A program made the translations under genes and the position numbers. Positions 13,697 to 27,769 of a stretch of DNA of 64,000 nucleotides are shown here, piece after piece. The DNA is taken from the NCBI GenBank assembly GCA_034440575.1, contig JAOTOL010001227.1:62001-126000 (forward strand), read 5' to 3'. The stretch comes from Imbricaverruca yamaguchii. Lineage: Eukaryota > Arthropoda > Thecostraca > Neoverrucidae. How positions within the stretch are numbered: the first letter of the stretch is position 1; every line of letters begins with the position of its first letter. The notes beneath the pieces were generated by a model that made no database searches, had not been told where the DNA came from, and saw only the letters and a list, made by a program, of their open reading frames with translations.

Positions 13697-14359
13697 TATG
13701 TCGTCAATTTTGGTGCCTGAGTTTGTTTGGTGCCTGAGTCTATGTATTGCCCAAAAAACCTTGTAATATTTTTTTTGATGGCTGTGTTGATGGCTGTGTT
13801 GATGGCTGTGCTGGGTGGGGTGGGGGCGACTATCTCTCCAATCAGCTCTTCCTGTCTTTTTACTCTAGTATTGTATATATCCGTTTTGCTTCTTTTTGAT
13901 TAAGTTGCAATATTCTGCCAATGCGAACTTCAGATCCCGAAACGATACAATCACATGCCGAAGTGCACCTTCTACGAAGTCAGGAGGGCAGACTTGGAGG
14001 GCTTCGAGAAAAGACCAGGAACCATTGCATACTTCGTGCGAGAGTTATCGGCCGAGTAAAAATGAACGAGATCATCGGTATTGGTGGGCTTCCCGTAAAC
14101 GGAAAAATTGTCCATGTGGTGTCCGCCATACGAGTGCGCCCAGAAAGGGCAGTTCTCCACCTTTATCGTCTTCGCGTGCAAATTATATTGAAGGTTCAAC
14201 ACCACTGAGCTGTCCGGGAATATATGGTAGGATGAAGTTTTTGGGGACGAACACGAGAACATCAGCCCCGTACCTTAGCCCACAATTTACCCCAGGTCAT
14301 TAGTTAAAGACCAATTTACGTTTCATTGGCATCCATTAGCCATACAAAAAAAACGAATA

Positions 14360-14440
<81 letters not shown>

Positions 14441-15699
14441 GTAGCTTTATCCATAAACAGTTCACTGTTCGGAAATGGATCAATATATATTACAAAAAGA
14501 ACACATTGCGCTCTCCGTGTTTCTTGATTCAAGCAGACTAAAGCCTGTGTAGCATGTCTTCCTTGACGTGCGGGAACAGATGTCGCTCAAAGGAGGATAG
14601 CATCGCCTTTCATTATGGCTGCGAGTCTCCTTCTCAGCAATTGTTCGACTATGGTGATCTTTGCAGTGCACATGATACTGAGCTGATTTGTCCAACGTTT
14701 TACCTGGAACCCTCAAGATTACGAGGAGCAAAACAGCACACATTTCTCCGCATTATAATAGCTTCTTCCCCGGCCATAACGAAGACCACCAATTACGTGC
14801 GCGCCCTGTGCGGCGCGTGCTGTAAGTGTGCGCACCACGGAAACACCGGTCCGCCCGTCAGCTGGTGCGCGAGCCCACGCGGCGTCCACCAGCACTCTCA
14901 ACTGGTAGTCGGGAATAATTACATCCAAATTAGCGGTTGGCCAAGTGAGGGGGTCGGTGCTGACTGTTACCAGTGAAGAAACACCAGGGATGTGAGAGGG
15001 CTGGGATTGTGGCGCAAAGGTTTGCTTCCTGTAACATTACTGCTTTCCAAGCCCTGGAGTAATGCCTTCGATTCCAGTCGCAACTGGCTTTCCAATTATC
15101 ACACGTCTACGTGTCCAATGCATCCAAAAATCGTCTCTCTTTTTAGAATGATGTGGTGTCGTCTATACGCCCATTTTCTCGAACAAGACCTGTCGATAAT
15201 CAAAGAGGAAAAGGAGCATCTGACGCAACAAGCTCTGTACGAAGGTGCGGCAGGATAACCATGATAAGGTGCGAGTAGCCATTTCATTTTGAGAAGTAGA
15301 CTTTCGGCAGCCATGAAGCATGTGTGTAAATACGTTATGCAATGTAGTATTACTTTCCACAATAAGGTGCGAATAATAAACGCTGTTGTAGGCGTTTCTC
15401 CGTTCGTCACTAACGTGCACGTAAGCCCGGATAACGAGCTTGGATCAATTGGAATTATCCACAACTGTACGCTTGATTTTCTAATCCGTCGATCTAGTTG
15501 TTTATTGCCGTGAATATATCGGTAGTCACGAACAGAATGGTCTCATTTATATACCATGGCACGCAATGAAGCCAGCCATCATGTATCCAAAAGAAATGCA
15601 TGAGCACACCGATACTGACAGACGAACAATGCAAAACTTGGAGCAAACGGGTCATGTGTGGAGAAGATGGTGGATGTAAGAATTAATGTACACCACAAA
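13697..15699. other. Unannotated sequence around the (AT)n block
   Basis: Open frames at 13896-14303 (plus) and 14262-13972 (minus) overlap each other and show no recognised motifs. GATGGCTGTGTT is repeated three times near 13780. Confidence 0.5.
14363..14438 (+). repeat. (AT)n microsatellite
   Basis: About 76 bp of pure AT dinucleotide. Confidence 0.97.
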
Positions 15700-16105
<406 letters not shown>

Positions 16106-16230
16106 TTAACCAAACATCCTGTATACACGATTCATCGCGTTGTGTTCTACATGACCCAGACTAACGCACATGGCCAGAGTCTGATCAGTTGCCATGGGCT
16201 CGCGCCCTGAGTACGTGTTACCGTGCTTTT

Positions 16231-16428
16231 TGACCAGTGACGGTTACCACGCGGCGGTCACTGCCCGACCAGTGGCGGTCACCACGCGGCGGTCACTGCC
16301 CGACCAGTGGCGGTCACCACGCGGCGGTCACTGCCCGACCGGTGGCGGTCACCACGTGGCGGTCACTGCCCGACCAGTGACGGTCACCACGCGGCGGTCA
16401 CTGTCCGACCAGTGACGGTCACCACGCA
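16231..16428 (+). repeat. 35-bp minisatellite
   Basis: About six units built on CGACCAGTGGCGGTCACC. Each unit contains GGCGGTCA twice. Confidence 0.92.
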
Positions 16429-16429
16429 G

Positions 16430-16811
16430 CCGACCTCGCAGCAGACGCAGCCTCGCCGTCTCCGGCCACTGCCGTGTCAGCCCCGAGACGGCCGGAGGTA
16501 ATGACGCCGTGACGCGCCGCCGCCTGGCGCCCTCCGACAGCCAGCCGGGGCGCGCCGCGGCGCAGCTCCTCAGCGCTCCATTGATGGGCCGTCAGACGAG
16601 ACGCGGCTGCCCAGCTGCCGGCGCAGACGCTGCGCCAGGTGATGCCGCCGCCGCCGCCGCCGCGGTGACCATTGTGGCGCGGCATCACGGCTCGTTACGG
16701 CCGCGTCGCCGACGGCTGTTTGTTTTGCCGGAGCACCTTCCGGGCGCCGACAGCATCAGGCCAGCTGGCCGCTCCGTGTGCAGCTGGGCTCTGCTCGAGA
16801 TCTGCGCCCGG
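16430..16811. other. CpG-rich stretch
   Basis: Very GC- and CpG-rich, resembling an unmethylated promoter-like island, but no adjacent gene could be found. Confidence 0.4.
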
Positions 16812-17150
16812 CTATAGATTAGTCCGGCTGTAGATCTGTGCCCGGCTATAGATTCGTCCGGCTCTAGATCTGTGCCCGGCTATAGATTCGTCCGGCTGTA
16901 GATATGTGTCCGGCCGTAGATTCGTGCGGCTGTAGATGTGTGCCCGACTATAGATTCGTCCGGCTGTAGATATGTGCCCGGCCGTAGATTCGTCCGGCTG
17001 TAGATGTGTGCCCGACTATAGATTCGTCCGGCTGAAGATGTGTGCCCGGCTGTAGATGCGTCCGGCTGTAGATGTGTGCTCGGCTATAGATTCGTCCGGC
17101 TCTAGGTGTGTGCCCAGCTATAGACTCGTCCGGCTGTAGATGTGTGCCGA
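16812..17150 (+). repeat. 34-bp minisatellite
   Basis: About ten units with core TAGATTCGTCCGGCTGTAGA and TGTGCCCGGC. Each unit is itself two related halves. Confidence 0.92.
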
Positions 17151-17213
17151 TATGACGCCGCCTTCTGCCGCCGGAACACTATCCGGCGACGGAACAACGA
17201 CGCATACGCCACA

Positions 17214-17395
17214 GCGGCTCATAGCGGCAGATGCAACAATGCAACCAGCACAGCAGCTCACAGCGGCATATACAACAATGCAACCAACACAACAGCTCAC
17301 AGCGGCAGATACAACAATGCAACCAGCACAGCAGCTCACAGCGGCAGGTACAACAATACAACCAACGCAGCAGCACACAGCGTCAGATAGCAGCA
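17214..17395 (+). repeat. 39-bp minisatellite
   Basis: Four to five units with CAACAATGCAACCAGCACAG and CAGCTCACAGCGGCA. The 39-bp unit keeps all frames periodic at 13 residues. Confidence 0.92.
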
Positions 17396-17787
17396 ATCAG
17401 CTTGTGCCAAACACCATACACACCAATAAGCCAAAAACATTCTTATCGCGATCGTTGAGGGTTAAGCGATAAGACCCAGACGCAGGCGTTACATATTGCT
17501 GTATCCAAGTCGAGTAATACGTATCGATCGGCTACTGTTTACATGTGCTGCTGACAGCGGTGTGCTGCTGACAGCGATTAAAAACAAAATGCATAGAAGA
17601 AAAACAAACGCAGCAGAAGCCATCGGCCGAGAAGAAGCATCGTGTGGGGCTTTCTGAGTCATTTCGACACGCCTTTCCACTGATGTTTATAAGTTAATGT
17701 AGCTCAGCCGTTAATGAAAGCTGAACAAGCAGAGGTCGGCAGCGAGGCAACATTGTTGAGCGACCTCACAAATTACATCAATCGAGC

Positions 17788-17912
17788 AGATCTTAGTGCG
17801 TAGCGGTGCAGGGACGCAGAAAAGCACAGACTGAGTTCTTAGTGCGTAGTAGTGCGAGGACGCTGAAAGACACCGACACAGTTCTTAGTGCGTAGTGGTG
17901 CGAGAAGGCAGC
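17788..17912 (+). repeat. 46-bp direct repeat, about 2.5 copies
   Basis: CTTAGTGCGTAG recurs at 17791, 17838 and 17884 with similar following sequence. Confidence 0.8.
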
Positions 17913-19727
17913 GAACGAGGAGTACTTGCTTAAGTGATTGGCTATGAGTTTATGCTCAACTACGTATTACATTTGGTCGATATGAGAATGTGAAGTGTGA
18001 ACGCAAGCACATAACTAGTGCACATAATTGGCTGGGGCATTCCCAATATGCGCACAATCTTCTATCACAAAGTAGTTCTACCCTACTATAGACGAAGTTC
18101 CTATCTGTTTGCGAAGCTCGGACCCCCGGTTGATCGATCGGGCCCTCTCTTCTCGTCTTTCCGCTCCCTCCACCGGGAATGTGACCCTGACGATCTCCCC
18201 ATATCCATTATCTGCACCCAACTACCGCCCACCGTCCCACCCCTTCTCCCGTCTGGTCGCTGGAGCCTAAAAAACTCGACTGGCATAACTTCTCAGCTGT
18301 GTGGCCTTGACAAATATCGCCCTGCACAAAACTGTCCCGAAAGCCACGTGATGCAACTTACCGTCTTCCGGTTCCGAATTTACTTAAATAGTCACTTCCT
18401 TTAAAGACGTCAATGGACTGACGGTCATATCAATATAATCAATATACAGATCAACATACATATCTTGAATCACTCAGGCAGACGCTTATCAAAGGTTTGT
18501 ATATACATTCAAGTCTGCTTTTTTGTATTCTATTGAAGATGGGATCCAGGCCCTCAAGCATTGACTTAAGCTCCTCCACTGATGCCTCGGACCCCGTCCG
18601 AATGTGAACTTGTGTTAACCAAAAGTTATGTGCGAGAATGTCAGAACACGCCAATCACCCTCCCTCCCCTCAGCATATTTACCTTCAAGCGCTAAAGCAA
18701 GACCTCCAAATACCTAACCGAGCCCGAATTGTCTTCAATGCGGCTAGTGCGCCACCCGTGCCTTCGTTTGTCTTCATGAAACGATTACAAATCCCTTTAC
18801 TTCACCGCTTGTCACACTCCGATGAGATGAAACACAGCTGGCCGGCTGCGTTGTCAGCAGCCGCTGGGGTGTCATGACACCGACATCACAACTGGTCAAT
18901 GCTTTGTCAATGCCGCTGAGCTTACTCAAAGGCTACTCTTCGAAGTGGAAAAGTACAACGCTTATATGAAACACGCGCAAGGTGCAGGTTGTAAGGTTTA
19001 AATTACTTTGCGAAAGTAAACGTGAGTTATATAATTTAAAGAAATTAAATAGGCCACAAATCTGCTCAACAGCGCTCACTGCCCAACACGTACACACGGC
19101 AACAGACACAACCGCGAACACAGCAGAAGACACAGCGACAGGACACAGCAGGAAACACAGCAGCAAACCGTACAGCAGCTGGAACAGCACTTGCCGCAGC
19201 AGCAAGCACAACGACGTGCGTGACAAAGTAGCCTGCTCATATCATCGTGCTTTAACATAGGTTGAAAATGTTCATGTCCCACACAATGCCGTTGAAGTTT
19301 TCGCTCGAATACCTAATCCAAATAGTATTGCAAAAATACGTCTGGCGCTGTTGGTTACAAGCGGGAGCGAAGTCCTAATGAGAAACTACATTCTCATTTC
19401 TATATATATATATATATATATGAGTGTGTGTGTATACACATCTTGTTTTTCTTACAGATTCGTGTTATCGACCTGGTGAGATCTCATCTGACCCAAACTG
19501 TCGCACGTTTGTAAACTACTGAGCCATTTTAATACAGCGATTTAGGCCCTGCATTTTCCCTGTGAGGCACGCTCTTCCAAGTTTTATTTTGCCAGACTTT
19601 ATCGCAATACTTCCCCTGAAGTACTGGCAATCTCTGTTTGAAGCAGGGTTTCCTGGCGGCTGTTCTCGCACCACGATGCATTTTGCCGTGGTCTTGGGTC
19701 GCAGTTTGGCCGGCCCGACCAGCTCAA
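17913..19727. other. Unannotated sequence
   Basis: No gene recognised. A degenerate CAGCAGGAAACACAGC-type stretch lies at 19080-19215. Confidence 0.5.
19401..19440 (+). repeat. (TA)n/(TG)n microsatellite
   Basis: A short TATATA tract followed by GTGTGTGT. Confidence 0.9.
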
Positions 19728-20400
19728 CCACAGGGGTGTCTCACAGCTGAGCGCCAGGGGTGTCTCACAGCTCAGCGCCAGGGATGTCTCACAGCTCATC
19801 GCCAGGGATGTCTCACAGCTCAGCGCCAGGAATGTCTCACAGCTCAGCGCCAGGGGTGTCTCACAGCTCAGCGCCAGGGATGTCTCACAGCTCAGCGCCA
19901 GGGGTGTCTCACAGCTCAGCGCCAGGGGTGTATCACAGCTCAGCGCCAAGGATGTCTCACAGCTCATCGCCAGGGATGTCTCACAGCTCAGCGCCAGGGA
20001 TGTCTCACAGCTCAGCGCCAGGAATGTCTCCAGTTCAGCGCCAGGGATGTCTCACAGCTCATCCCCAGGGGTGTCCACAGCAGAGCGCCAGGGGTGTCTC
20101 ACAGCTCAGCGCCAGGAATGTCTCACAGCTCAGCGCCAGGGGTGTCTCACAGCTCATCGCCAGGGGTGTCTCATAGCTCATCGCCAGGGGTGTCTCACAG
20201 CTCATCGCCATGGGTGTCTCACAGCTCATCGCCAGGGGTGTCTCACAGCTCAGCGCCAGGGGTGTCTCACAGCTCAGCGCCAGGGTATGTCTCACAGCTC
20301 AGCGCCAGGGGTGTCTCACAGCTCAGCGCCAGGGGTGTCTCACAGCTCAGCGCCAGGGATGTCTCACAGCTCAGCGCCAGGAATGTCTCGCCAGGAATGT
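19728..20400 (+). repeat. 24-bp minisatellite
   Basis: About 28 units of GTGTCTCACAGCTCAGCGCC plus AGGG, with AGCGCC/ATCGCC and GGGG/GGGA/GGAA variants. The 24-bp unit keeps several frames open, which explains the 295-codon frame here. No protein is inferred. Confidence 0.95.
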
Positions 20401-22134
20401 CTCAAGTGTCGAATTGTAATCCGGAGACCCATGTTCAAATCCAAGAGGTGAAGTTGGATGAGGGTGTTCTATTGACGCTTTCAGTGTGTAATTTGGTGAA
20501 TATGTCCTATCTGAGATTACCGTAGCTCTTCATACATGCTTCGAGACGTTTGGATACATAAGCACAAAGGCGATGCTCCAACAACTGATGTGTACTAAGC
20601 CGCATTCGTCTGCTTGTGTTTTCAGTGCACATCCCAGCGTGCCCATCGCCCCCAATGGCGTCCGTGCCGACGCGGTGCCGAATGCCGAAGCGCCTCGGAT
20701 CGGCAGAGGCTCGTCAGTGTCGACCTGCCGAGGATCAGCCGGGCCACTCTCATGTCACCTGCGGGGCAGAGCGAGGCGCCGCAGCGCCGCGATGGCGATC
20801 GCTCGACACGAGACCACCGGCTCCCACGCCTGCCAGACATCACCGCGAATTGCCGACCGTTTATTCTGGCATTCCGGCCGACGGCGGCGCCCGCGTACCG
20901 GAATGTCGCGCCTCGAGCCACACGGTGTCGGCTGCTTCGTCTGCAGAGAATCGCGAAAAGACTGCAGAAATTGGTTGATCATTGGTGGTATTGGGAGGCT
21001 TCAGGCTTCAAGCTTGTGGTGGTATTGGGAAGCTTCAGGCTTCAAGCTTCAGGCCAGTGCTGTTGTAGATACCGTTGTCGTCGAGCACCAGACAGGCATG
21101 CTTCGTGTGATGTGGTTTTCATCGGCTATCGACATTCTTCATGTTCATATTCATTTTTCGCTCGTGAAATAATTGCCACGAATGGATTCTAGTCTAGCTC
21201 AATGCGAGGCACACACGCCTTCCTGACTAGTGATGTGGTGTAGTGAGCTCAGCCAACTTTCCAATCCACTTGCTGATGGCCATTCCCAGAGTGGTGTGCA
21301 TTTCTAACTCTTTGTGTGGCTACGGGTCACCTAAAACACTATCTGGACAACAATAATGTTTGGCAAGCCGAGCAAGTAGACCTATGAGCTCAAGCCAGAT
21401 CGAACAGACTTCAAACTGTTGAAAATCCACTTTGGTATCCAATGCATTTCTTCGGACATCACATTCGTGGCTACATCCGTGAAAGGTGAAACTGCTGGGT
21501 CGACTCTCCACAACCTTGGAACAGGCGGAGGGAAATATTTTCACACGGCACGGCGAACAACCACAACACTTAGTGAGCTCACGACATTAGCTTCTGGCCA
21601 GTCCACTGCCATCCCGAGGAGCGCCGACGGCATCCGGACACGACACGGCCAAACGGGCGGCAATTTGGCTCCCACGACGGCGCATTATCAGATGACGCAC
21701 GTCCGGGCCTTCTGCAGCTCAGCTATGTACGCCGGAAGGCCCGGCAGCGGAGAGGCCTCGGCTCACGCAGAGCACAGTCTACGTGCGCCCATCCGGGGTA
21801 GTGATGCGACACAGCTCGGCGGACAAAGCCGAACGCGCTGCTTGTGCCGGACAACGACCGGCTGCTCCGAAGGGCGTAATGGGCCCGTTTCTCTCGCCCG
21901 ACACATGGCACGCGCCTCCCTCAGCCATCGCGCGCTTCCTGGCCGCCGGCGCGGCGGCAGAAGGTAGGCCGTCACCGCCGCTGGCACTGTTGCAGGGCAT
22001 CTGTGGTGCGGCCAATGGCCCCGGTAATTACCGCACCGGGGCAGATGACCGCAAGCCCCACCAGTTCAACGTTTGAACCGAAATGTCGTGGGCACGCGAC
22101 ATGTTCAGACTGCAAGGCGATGGTGGTCCCAAGG
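20400..22134. other. Unannotated, partly CpG-rich sequence
   Basis: CpG-rich blocks at 20640-20960 and 21590-22060 allow long overlapping open frames on both strands, none with family motifs. GGTATTGGGAAGCTTCAGGC is duplicated at about 20990-21050. Confidence 0.5.
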
Positions 22135-22500
22135 CCCTGTCGGTGCTGTCCGTGCTGCCGATGCTGCTGCCGATGCTGTTGGTGTTGTTTGCGCTATCGG
22201 TACTGCTGATGGTGATATCTGTGCTGTCGGTACTGCTGTCGGTACTTCCGGTGCTGCTGTCGGCACTTCCGGTGCTACTGTCGGTACTGCTGATGGTGAT
22301 ATCTGTGGTGTCGGTACTGTCGGTACTCTCGGTACTGTCGGAACTGTCGATACTGTCGGTGCTGCTGTCGGTACTGTCGAAACTGCTGTTGATGCTGTTG
22401 GCGTTGTTGGTGCTACTGTCGGTGCTGCTGTCGTTGGTGTTGTCCCCACTGCTTCCGACGCTGCTGGTGGTTCTGTGGTACTGTTGGTGCTGCTGTGCCT
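22135..22500 (+). repeat. Imperfect CTGTCGGTA(C/G)TG repeat
   Basis: A trinucleotide-phased, degenerate repeat of CTG, TCG and GTG triplets around CTGTCGGTACTG. The overlapping Leu/Val-rich and Thr/Pro-rich frames are by-products. Confidence 0.85.
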
Positions 22501-23904
22501 GAGGCGCTGCTAGTTGCAGTCTCCGCCGAGTCGGTTTCAGACCACGAACGTAACCGCAGCTGTGGTAGTGGCGTGATGCCGCCTGGTCTCGGTACCCGCC
22601 CGCGCACAGGCTTCGGCCACGTGCATTCGGTCAGGCCGCACCTTCTACAATGAAGTCGTGAGGCTGCAGGGTCTGGAAATTCGCCCGTGGCGGCGACTGG
22701 GTGCCGGGCCGTGATAACGCGCAATGTCAGTCCACCATGGGTTCATTGATGCCTCTCGAAGCGTGTCCGGATCTAAATATGTAAGAATAGGTTCCAGCAT
22801 ACTGATCTCTAAGGATACTGGTCTGTATGGTTGGAGATAATGCCGTCCGGCATTTTAAGGGAACTGCAGTACAGTTCAAGTACAACTTTTACAATATGCT
22901 CGATTCCCTTGCGAGTTGTCACCTCGCAAGGTAAATTTTGGATCTGCTTGAGTTTGTAAGGACACCAAGTTATCGTCCAGTAGACTGCAGCACATTACAG
23001 TGTGACTTTCTTAGAAGATTCCCTGGAAATGCCTCCGCCTGGTTGGATTTCATTGTACTGACTACACCAGACGGGCGACACGAGACAGGCGGCATCCACA
23101 CACAGTTTGGCTATTACTTACTGCACAGACACGACGTTGTCGTAAGATGTGGCAATTAATTTGCACATGCACTTATGGGAAAAAATCCACGACAGCATCT
23201 ACGGCATGATTAAACATCAACCAGTGTGTGAAGAGAGCAGCAATGGTATCAGATAATATGAAGCCATGTTCTGCACATGTGCTTTTTGGACAAGAGTTTG
23301 TCCAAGAAGCAATAACTGCGACGACGCACTGTAAAAACTGAAAAGGCCGGCCCGTTCCGTCAGATGTTCTTCTCCTCCTCCTCTGCTGAGTGTAGCCAGA
23401 CTGACATTGGTGCGACAATGTCAGCTGTGTGAGTGAAACTTATAGAAGCGTGCGCAAGGCACATTTCCTCAATTTGCTTTGGAACGTGGGAAATATGGCT
23501 TTCCAGGGTTGCTTAGTACATACTACATACGTCAACGATACAACTGAGCACCTGTAGCTGTCCCACATCCATTGTGTTGTACGCTTAGTGTTATATACGT
23601 CGAAAATACGACTGAGCACCGATAGATTTACCTCATCCAACGCTCGATTGATGGCGAACATCTGATGATGATTCACAAATCAGCTGAGTGTGTCGGATAT
23701 GTGGCAGAATTTGCTGTATCTACTGGTCACATGTTCAGGAGTTCAGCTATTCTCCACTCGGTAACGGTGTCAGTTTCCACAGATACCATGCATCGGCATG
23801 CACTAACAAATCGTACCACTCACCAACGCCCTCATACTAGGTTCTAATTGCGAGCGAAGATCAAGCCCGTACGCGTCCGCCACGTCACCTAGCTTGAAGC
23901 GACC
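22500..23904. other. Unannotated sequence
   Basis: No gene or repeat family recognised. Confidence 0.5.
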
Positions 23905-24190
23905 AGATGTGGCCTGACCCGACCCGACCTGACGTGGGCTGACCCGACCCTACCTGACGTGGCCTGACCCGACCCGACCAGACGTGACCTGACCCGACCC
24001 GACCTGACGTGGCCTGACCCGACCCCACCTGACGTGGTCTGACACGACCCTACCTGACGTGGTCTGACACGACCCTACCTGACGTGGCCTGACCCGACCC
24101 TACCTGACGTGACCTGACCAGACCCGTCGTGACCTGACCCGACCTTACCTGACGTGACCTGACCCGACCCTACCTGACGTGGTCTGGGCT
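23905..24190 (+). repeat. 25-bp minisatellite
   Basis: About eleven units of CTGACGTGGCCTGACCCGAC plus a short variable end. Confidence 0.92.
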
Positions 24191-24660
24191 GGTCATTCGC
24201 ACATTTGACAATTTGCCAGCCTTTTGTTAAGATGCTTCACATCCTAATGTATGCACTCGGACTTCAACTGACTTTTCTTTATTTCGCGGCCACCTTTCGG
24301 TCCAATATTTTCGCTGAAATATGTACCATCTGTGTTCAATGACAGGATTGTGTGGCTGCGCTTCTCATGGCTCCATGGCTTACATGTGGTTCCGGCCGGT
24401 GAATCGGTTCTGTGCTCACAGCAGGCAGAACTTAGGCACGGCATGCCACGTGACATACTCTCATCGGGGCCTGTCAGCCAGCCAGTTCAATGAAAGCGTG
24501 TGGTAGGTGAGGTGCTGAGGGCACCTGCTGAACAATTGTGCGTGTAATGCACCAAGCGAAGAAGCTGCGAGACGGAGGGAACCGGGCCGCCAATGCTATT
24601 TCGACGAATGGGCCAAGTGAGTTCATGCCACCGCGATGGCCCAGGTGGTTATGGCACCGG

Positions 24661-24712
24661 CCAGCCCTGTACTGACGAGACGCTGGGGGACGTCTCGTCA
24701 GTACAGGGCTGG
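24661..24712. repeat. Perfect 22-bp hairpin
   Basis: CCAGCCCTGTACTGACGAG... and its exact reverse complement at 24691-24712 are separated by the 8-nt loop CTGGGGGA. There is no T-run after it and no GAAAC box. Confidence 0.92.
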
Positions 24713-26221
24713 TTAGTCGTCGTCTGGGAGGGTTAACTGGCAACTGATCCGATAAAACCAACGGAACAGCGACGAGCCGACCGGGTCGATACAATGGCAG
24801 CACGTTAATTTCTTTATTTAAATCATGCCGTTGAACTGGATGCTTCAAACGGATTTTTGGGTAGACGCCTCCGCATCAATCTCTGCCATGGAACCCGGTT
24901 TCATACATTACTAAATTAAATATCCCGGACTAAATTTTGGAACAAAAATTACTGAAGTATGACTGGGTGATACTGTGCAGAGTTTTCAAGATCGGTCGTA
25001 CTTATTTATGAAATGCCTGCACATAGTCCCAAGTCTGACGCGCGATAACATTTTGCCATGATCTCACATATTATCTGCCCGTCAGCATCCCGGATCTAGG
25101 GCTGGTGGCTCCAGAACCAGCCAAAATCTTGCTCCAGAGACAGTCAACTTGTTGTCCTGGGTCGTCCAGCGACTCCAAAAGTTATTCGAACTCTTGCCCT
25201 GTCGTCCAGTGGCTCTCGAGCCAGCCAACCTCTTGTCCTGTGTCGTTTGGCGGCTCCAGAGTTTGGGATGTGATGTACCAAGTGTTTGGGATGTGAAGCG
25301 TTCACCAGACCTGTGCTGGGACGACACACGGAGCATTCATCAGAATGCAGAATTCACCAGACCTGTGTTTTTCGGCGCCAGATAGTGGCTTGTGTAAATC
25401 CAAATTATTTTCGGCAGTGACAAATGCCGAAGCCAGATATTAAAAAAGGAGAAAAGGTGCTTGTTGCCAGAGCTTACAAGGAAGATGAGGCTACGGACAT
25501 GTAGTATTTCTTCTTTTAATTCTTCAAACAGAATAACTATTTCTACGTGTGTGCGAAGAATAAGTGACGGGAAGCGCAGAACACGTGCATCCACCACAAC
25601 ATTGGAAATGACCCGTGACCTGTGCCGGAAGCAAAGATTTGCCAAATATATATACCTTGTGTACGATGTGTTCAATGTGTGTCCAAAATGCAACGAAATA
25701 GCATTGGGTGTGAGCCGTTGACACTGGATTGTGAAGCGAAACTTGCAGGACCGAGGTGCGGTGCACCATTTATCGGGTGGGGCACGTCTGCACGCGTACC
25801 AGCTGTCCTCAGTGACGCATGCCAGGTATCCGGCTTACCAGGTAGTGCATATGTGTAACCACACCGGCTGTTCATGCGGCAGGTGGCATATCATTGGGTT
25901 CCAAGAGGCGTAGGAGCAGTCTTCAGAGTGAGCAACGGTTTAGAGAGACAGAGGATCATGGCTTACAGAGGGACCGTGGGCTTACAAGAGGGAGGGTCGT
26001 GACTTCTAGAGTATGGACAGTGGCTTACAAAGAAGGGCCATGGCTTCCAGAATGTGAACAGTGGCCTACTGGAGGAAGGGTCATGTCCTCCATAATGGAT
26101 AGGGGAAGGTATTGTTGTATACAACGAGCTAATTTTCACTTCTCACCCTCGTATCTTTGAGGGCTATCACGGCACATGCCGTAATTAGCTTTTTATGCTG
26201 CTTCTTGTCGAGGAAGGTAAG

Positions 26222-26222
<1 letters not shown>

Positions 26223-26269
<47 letters not shown>

Positions 26270-26281
26270 GAGAGAGAGAGA
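26223..26281 (+). repeat. (GA)n microsatellite
   Basis: GA repeat with two GGAGAG interruptions. Confidence 0.95.
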
Positions 26282-27201
26282 TTGAGACACCCATTATAAT
26301 TTTGTTTTAATGCTCTATCGGGAGGTAGATTCAAGGTCAATGCAACAAGCTTCCACTAAGCACTGACTCTGGTTCCGTAAAACTTTCTCAGCAACGATTC
26401 GAACATTTTTAACGTACATAAAAAACGTATCGAGACAAGATCGACATCGCTTTTCATATTTCTCATCTAGTCCGAATCCTTGATGGGATGATTCCATGTA
26501 CCAGTGTCTTATTGTTAAGCAGATCTTGTTGCGTAGAGCCTGCCCCCACCATCCGATCCCTGTATTCCAGTTCAATGGCAGAAGTTCAACAGTTTTTTTT
26601 TACCGAGTAGTCAATATACCGACACTGTAGCTCATCCCCGGCCGTGTCGAGCCAGTTGCTACCCGACCTTCCCAGCTGGGGGATGAACGTGAGGGCTGCA
26701 GCGACTCGAGCCAAGCTACTGGGGAGGCTAAGCTTTGACACGTCCTATCTCCGCTATGTTACTAGCCTAGAGCGCAGTGTGTTCGACAGAATGCAGGCAA
26801 ATCATGAGACAGAAGGCATTCCAAAATCGCAAAGCGGCGGTGGCGTTCACGGTTCAGTTGTCACCCCAGAAGTACCTCCCCAGCGGAGGGAGCAGAGGTC
26901 AACATTATCTCCCGGCACTGCGCTGGTAAAAAGACACTCGTGATCTTCAGTTTTTCTCCCAGTTGGGACAATTCTGGCTAATCGCTGGCTCACTCCGTCT
27001 TTTCTGGCGCGTGCATAAAATGGGTGTGCTATGATGCATCCGTGACTTAACATTGCAGCATAGTTCCGGTGTCCACTGTGACGGTGTGGGTGGAATGTCC
27101 CGGCGAAAGCCCGTGGATCTATGACTTTAGGGCGCATCGATCATGTTGATCATATAGCCCCGTGGGTCTATGAAGCAAAACTCAATCCATCATCAGATAT
27201 G

Positions 27202-27207
27202 TTTATT
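27202..27207 (-). promoter_or_regulatory. Candidate poly(A) signal AATAAA for cyclin D
   Basis: AATAAA on the minus strand about 770 bp past the stop codon. It is the nearest canonical hexamer I found downstream. No transcript evidence is available. Confidence 0.22.
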
Positions 27208-27769
27208 TTTGCATTCGTTTACACATTTGGATGAGACACCTGTACAAATTAAAAATGTGCATAAAAATATATACAAACGTGCTCAACACAGTCGACTAGA
27301 TAAAATCCCAAAGCTGGGGAGAAAATGCTTCCGTACGTTTCCTGTACAGCATTTCTCGCGGAGCACCATTTGGTTTGACGAGGTGGCTTGCTGGCAGACA
27401 AAATGAGCTGAACTGGCCGAATACGTACATGGAAACAACAGTCTTCCAAATAAAACATCCTGCATGCTTGAGTAACAAAGTAAAATAAAAAATCGCTTCT
27501 GGTGTAACTTGAGGTCACAGTCTACCAAGAGCAGCAGGCAAGTACTACAAGGCATCACGTATTATCTGTATCTTACAAGTTCAATACACGATGAAATCAC
27601 ATACATACGTAACACAGCTTCTGGTTGGTCCCCAGCATTGCCGCGGTCGAATGAGATCAGACCGTCCTCTCCGCGTTCTCCCGCCAGATTTATCCTGTCC
27701 TACCAGCAATACTAATCCAGGGACCAAGAACGGCACGATAACAATATTTGCACGACATAGGTGGGCGGC

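Larger units (their letters stand above)
24191..27769. other. Unannotated sequence downstream of cyclin D
   Basis: Contains the hairpin at 24661, a (GA)n tract, and weak degenerate repeats at 25085-25375 (TTTGGGATGTGA, CACCAGACCTGTG) and 25920-26100. The right end presumably carries the cyclin D 3' UTR. No other gene recognised. Confidence 0.5.

Noticed and set aside
16430..16820. CpG-rich block as the promoter of a gene
   Set aside because: No coding exon was recognised downstream on either strand within reach.
16231..20400. CRISPR array
   Set aside because: Repeats are contiguous with no unique spacers, and the context is a eukaryotic genome.
19638..20525. A 295-codon plus frame of Gln-Gly-Cys-Leu-Thr-Ala repeats
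   Set aside because: Generated by the 24-bp minisatellite. Several frames are open and there is no conserved domain.
24661..24712. Hammerhead ribozyme in the 22-bp hairpin because of CTGACGAGACG
   Set aside because: No GAAAC box follows the stem. The second arm is simply the reverse complement.
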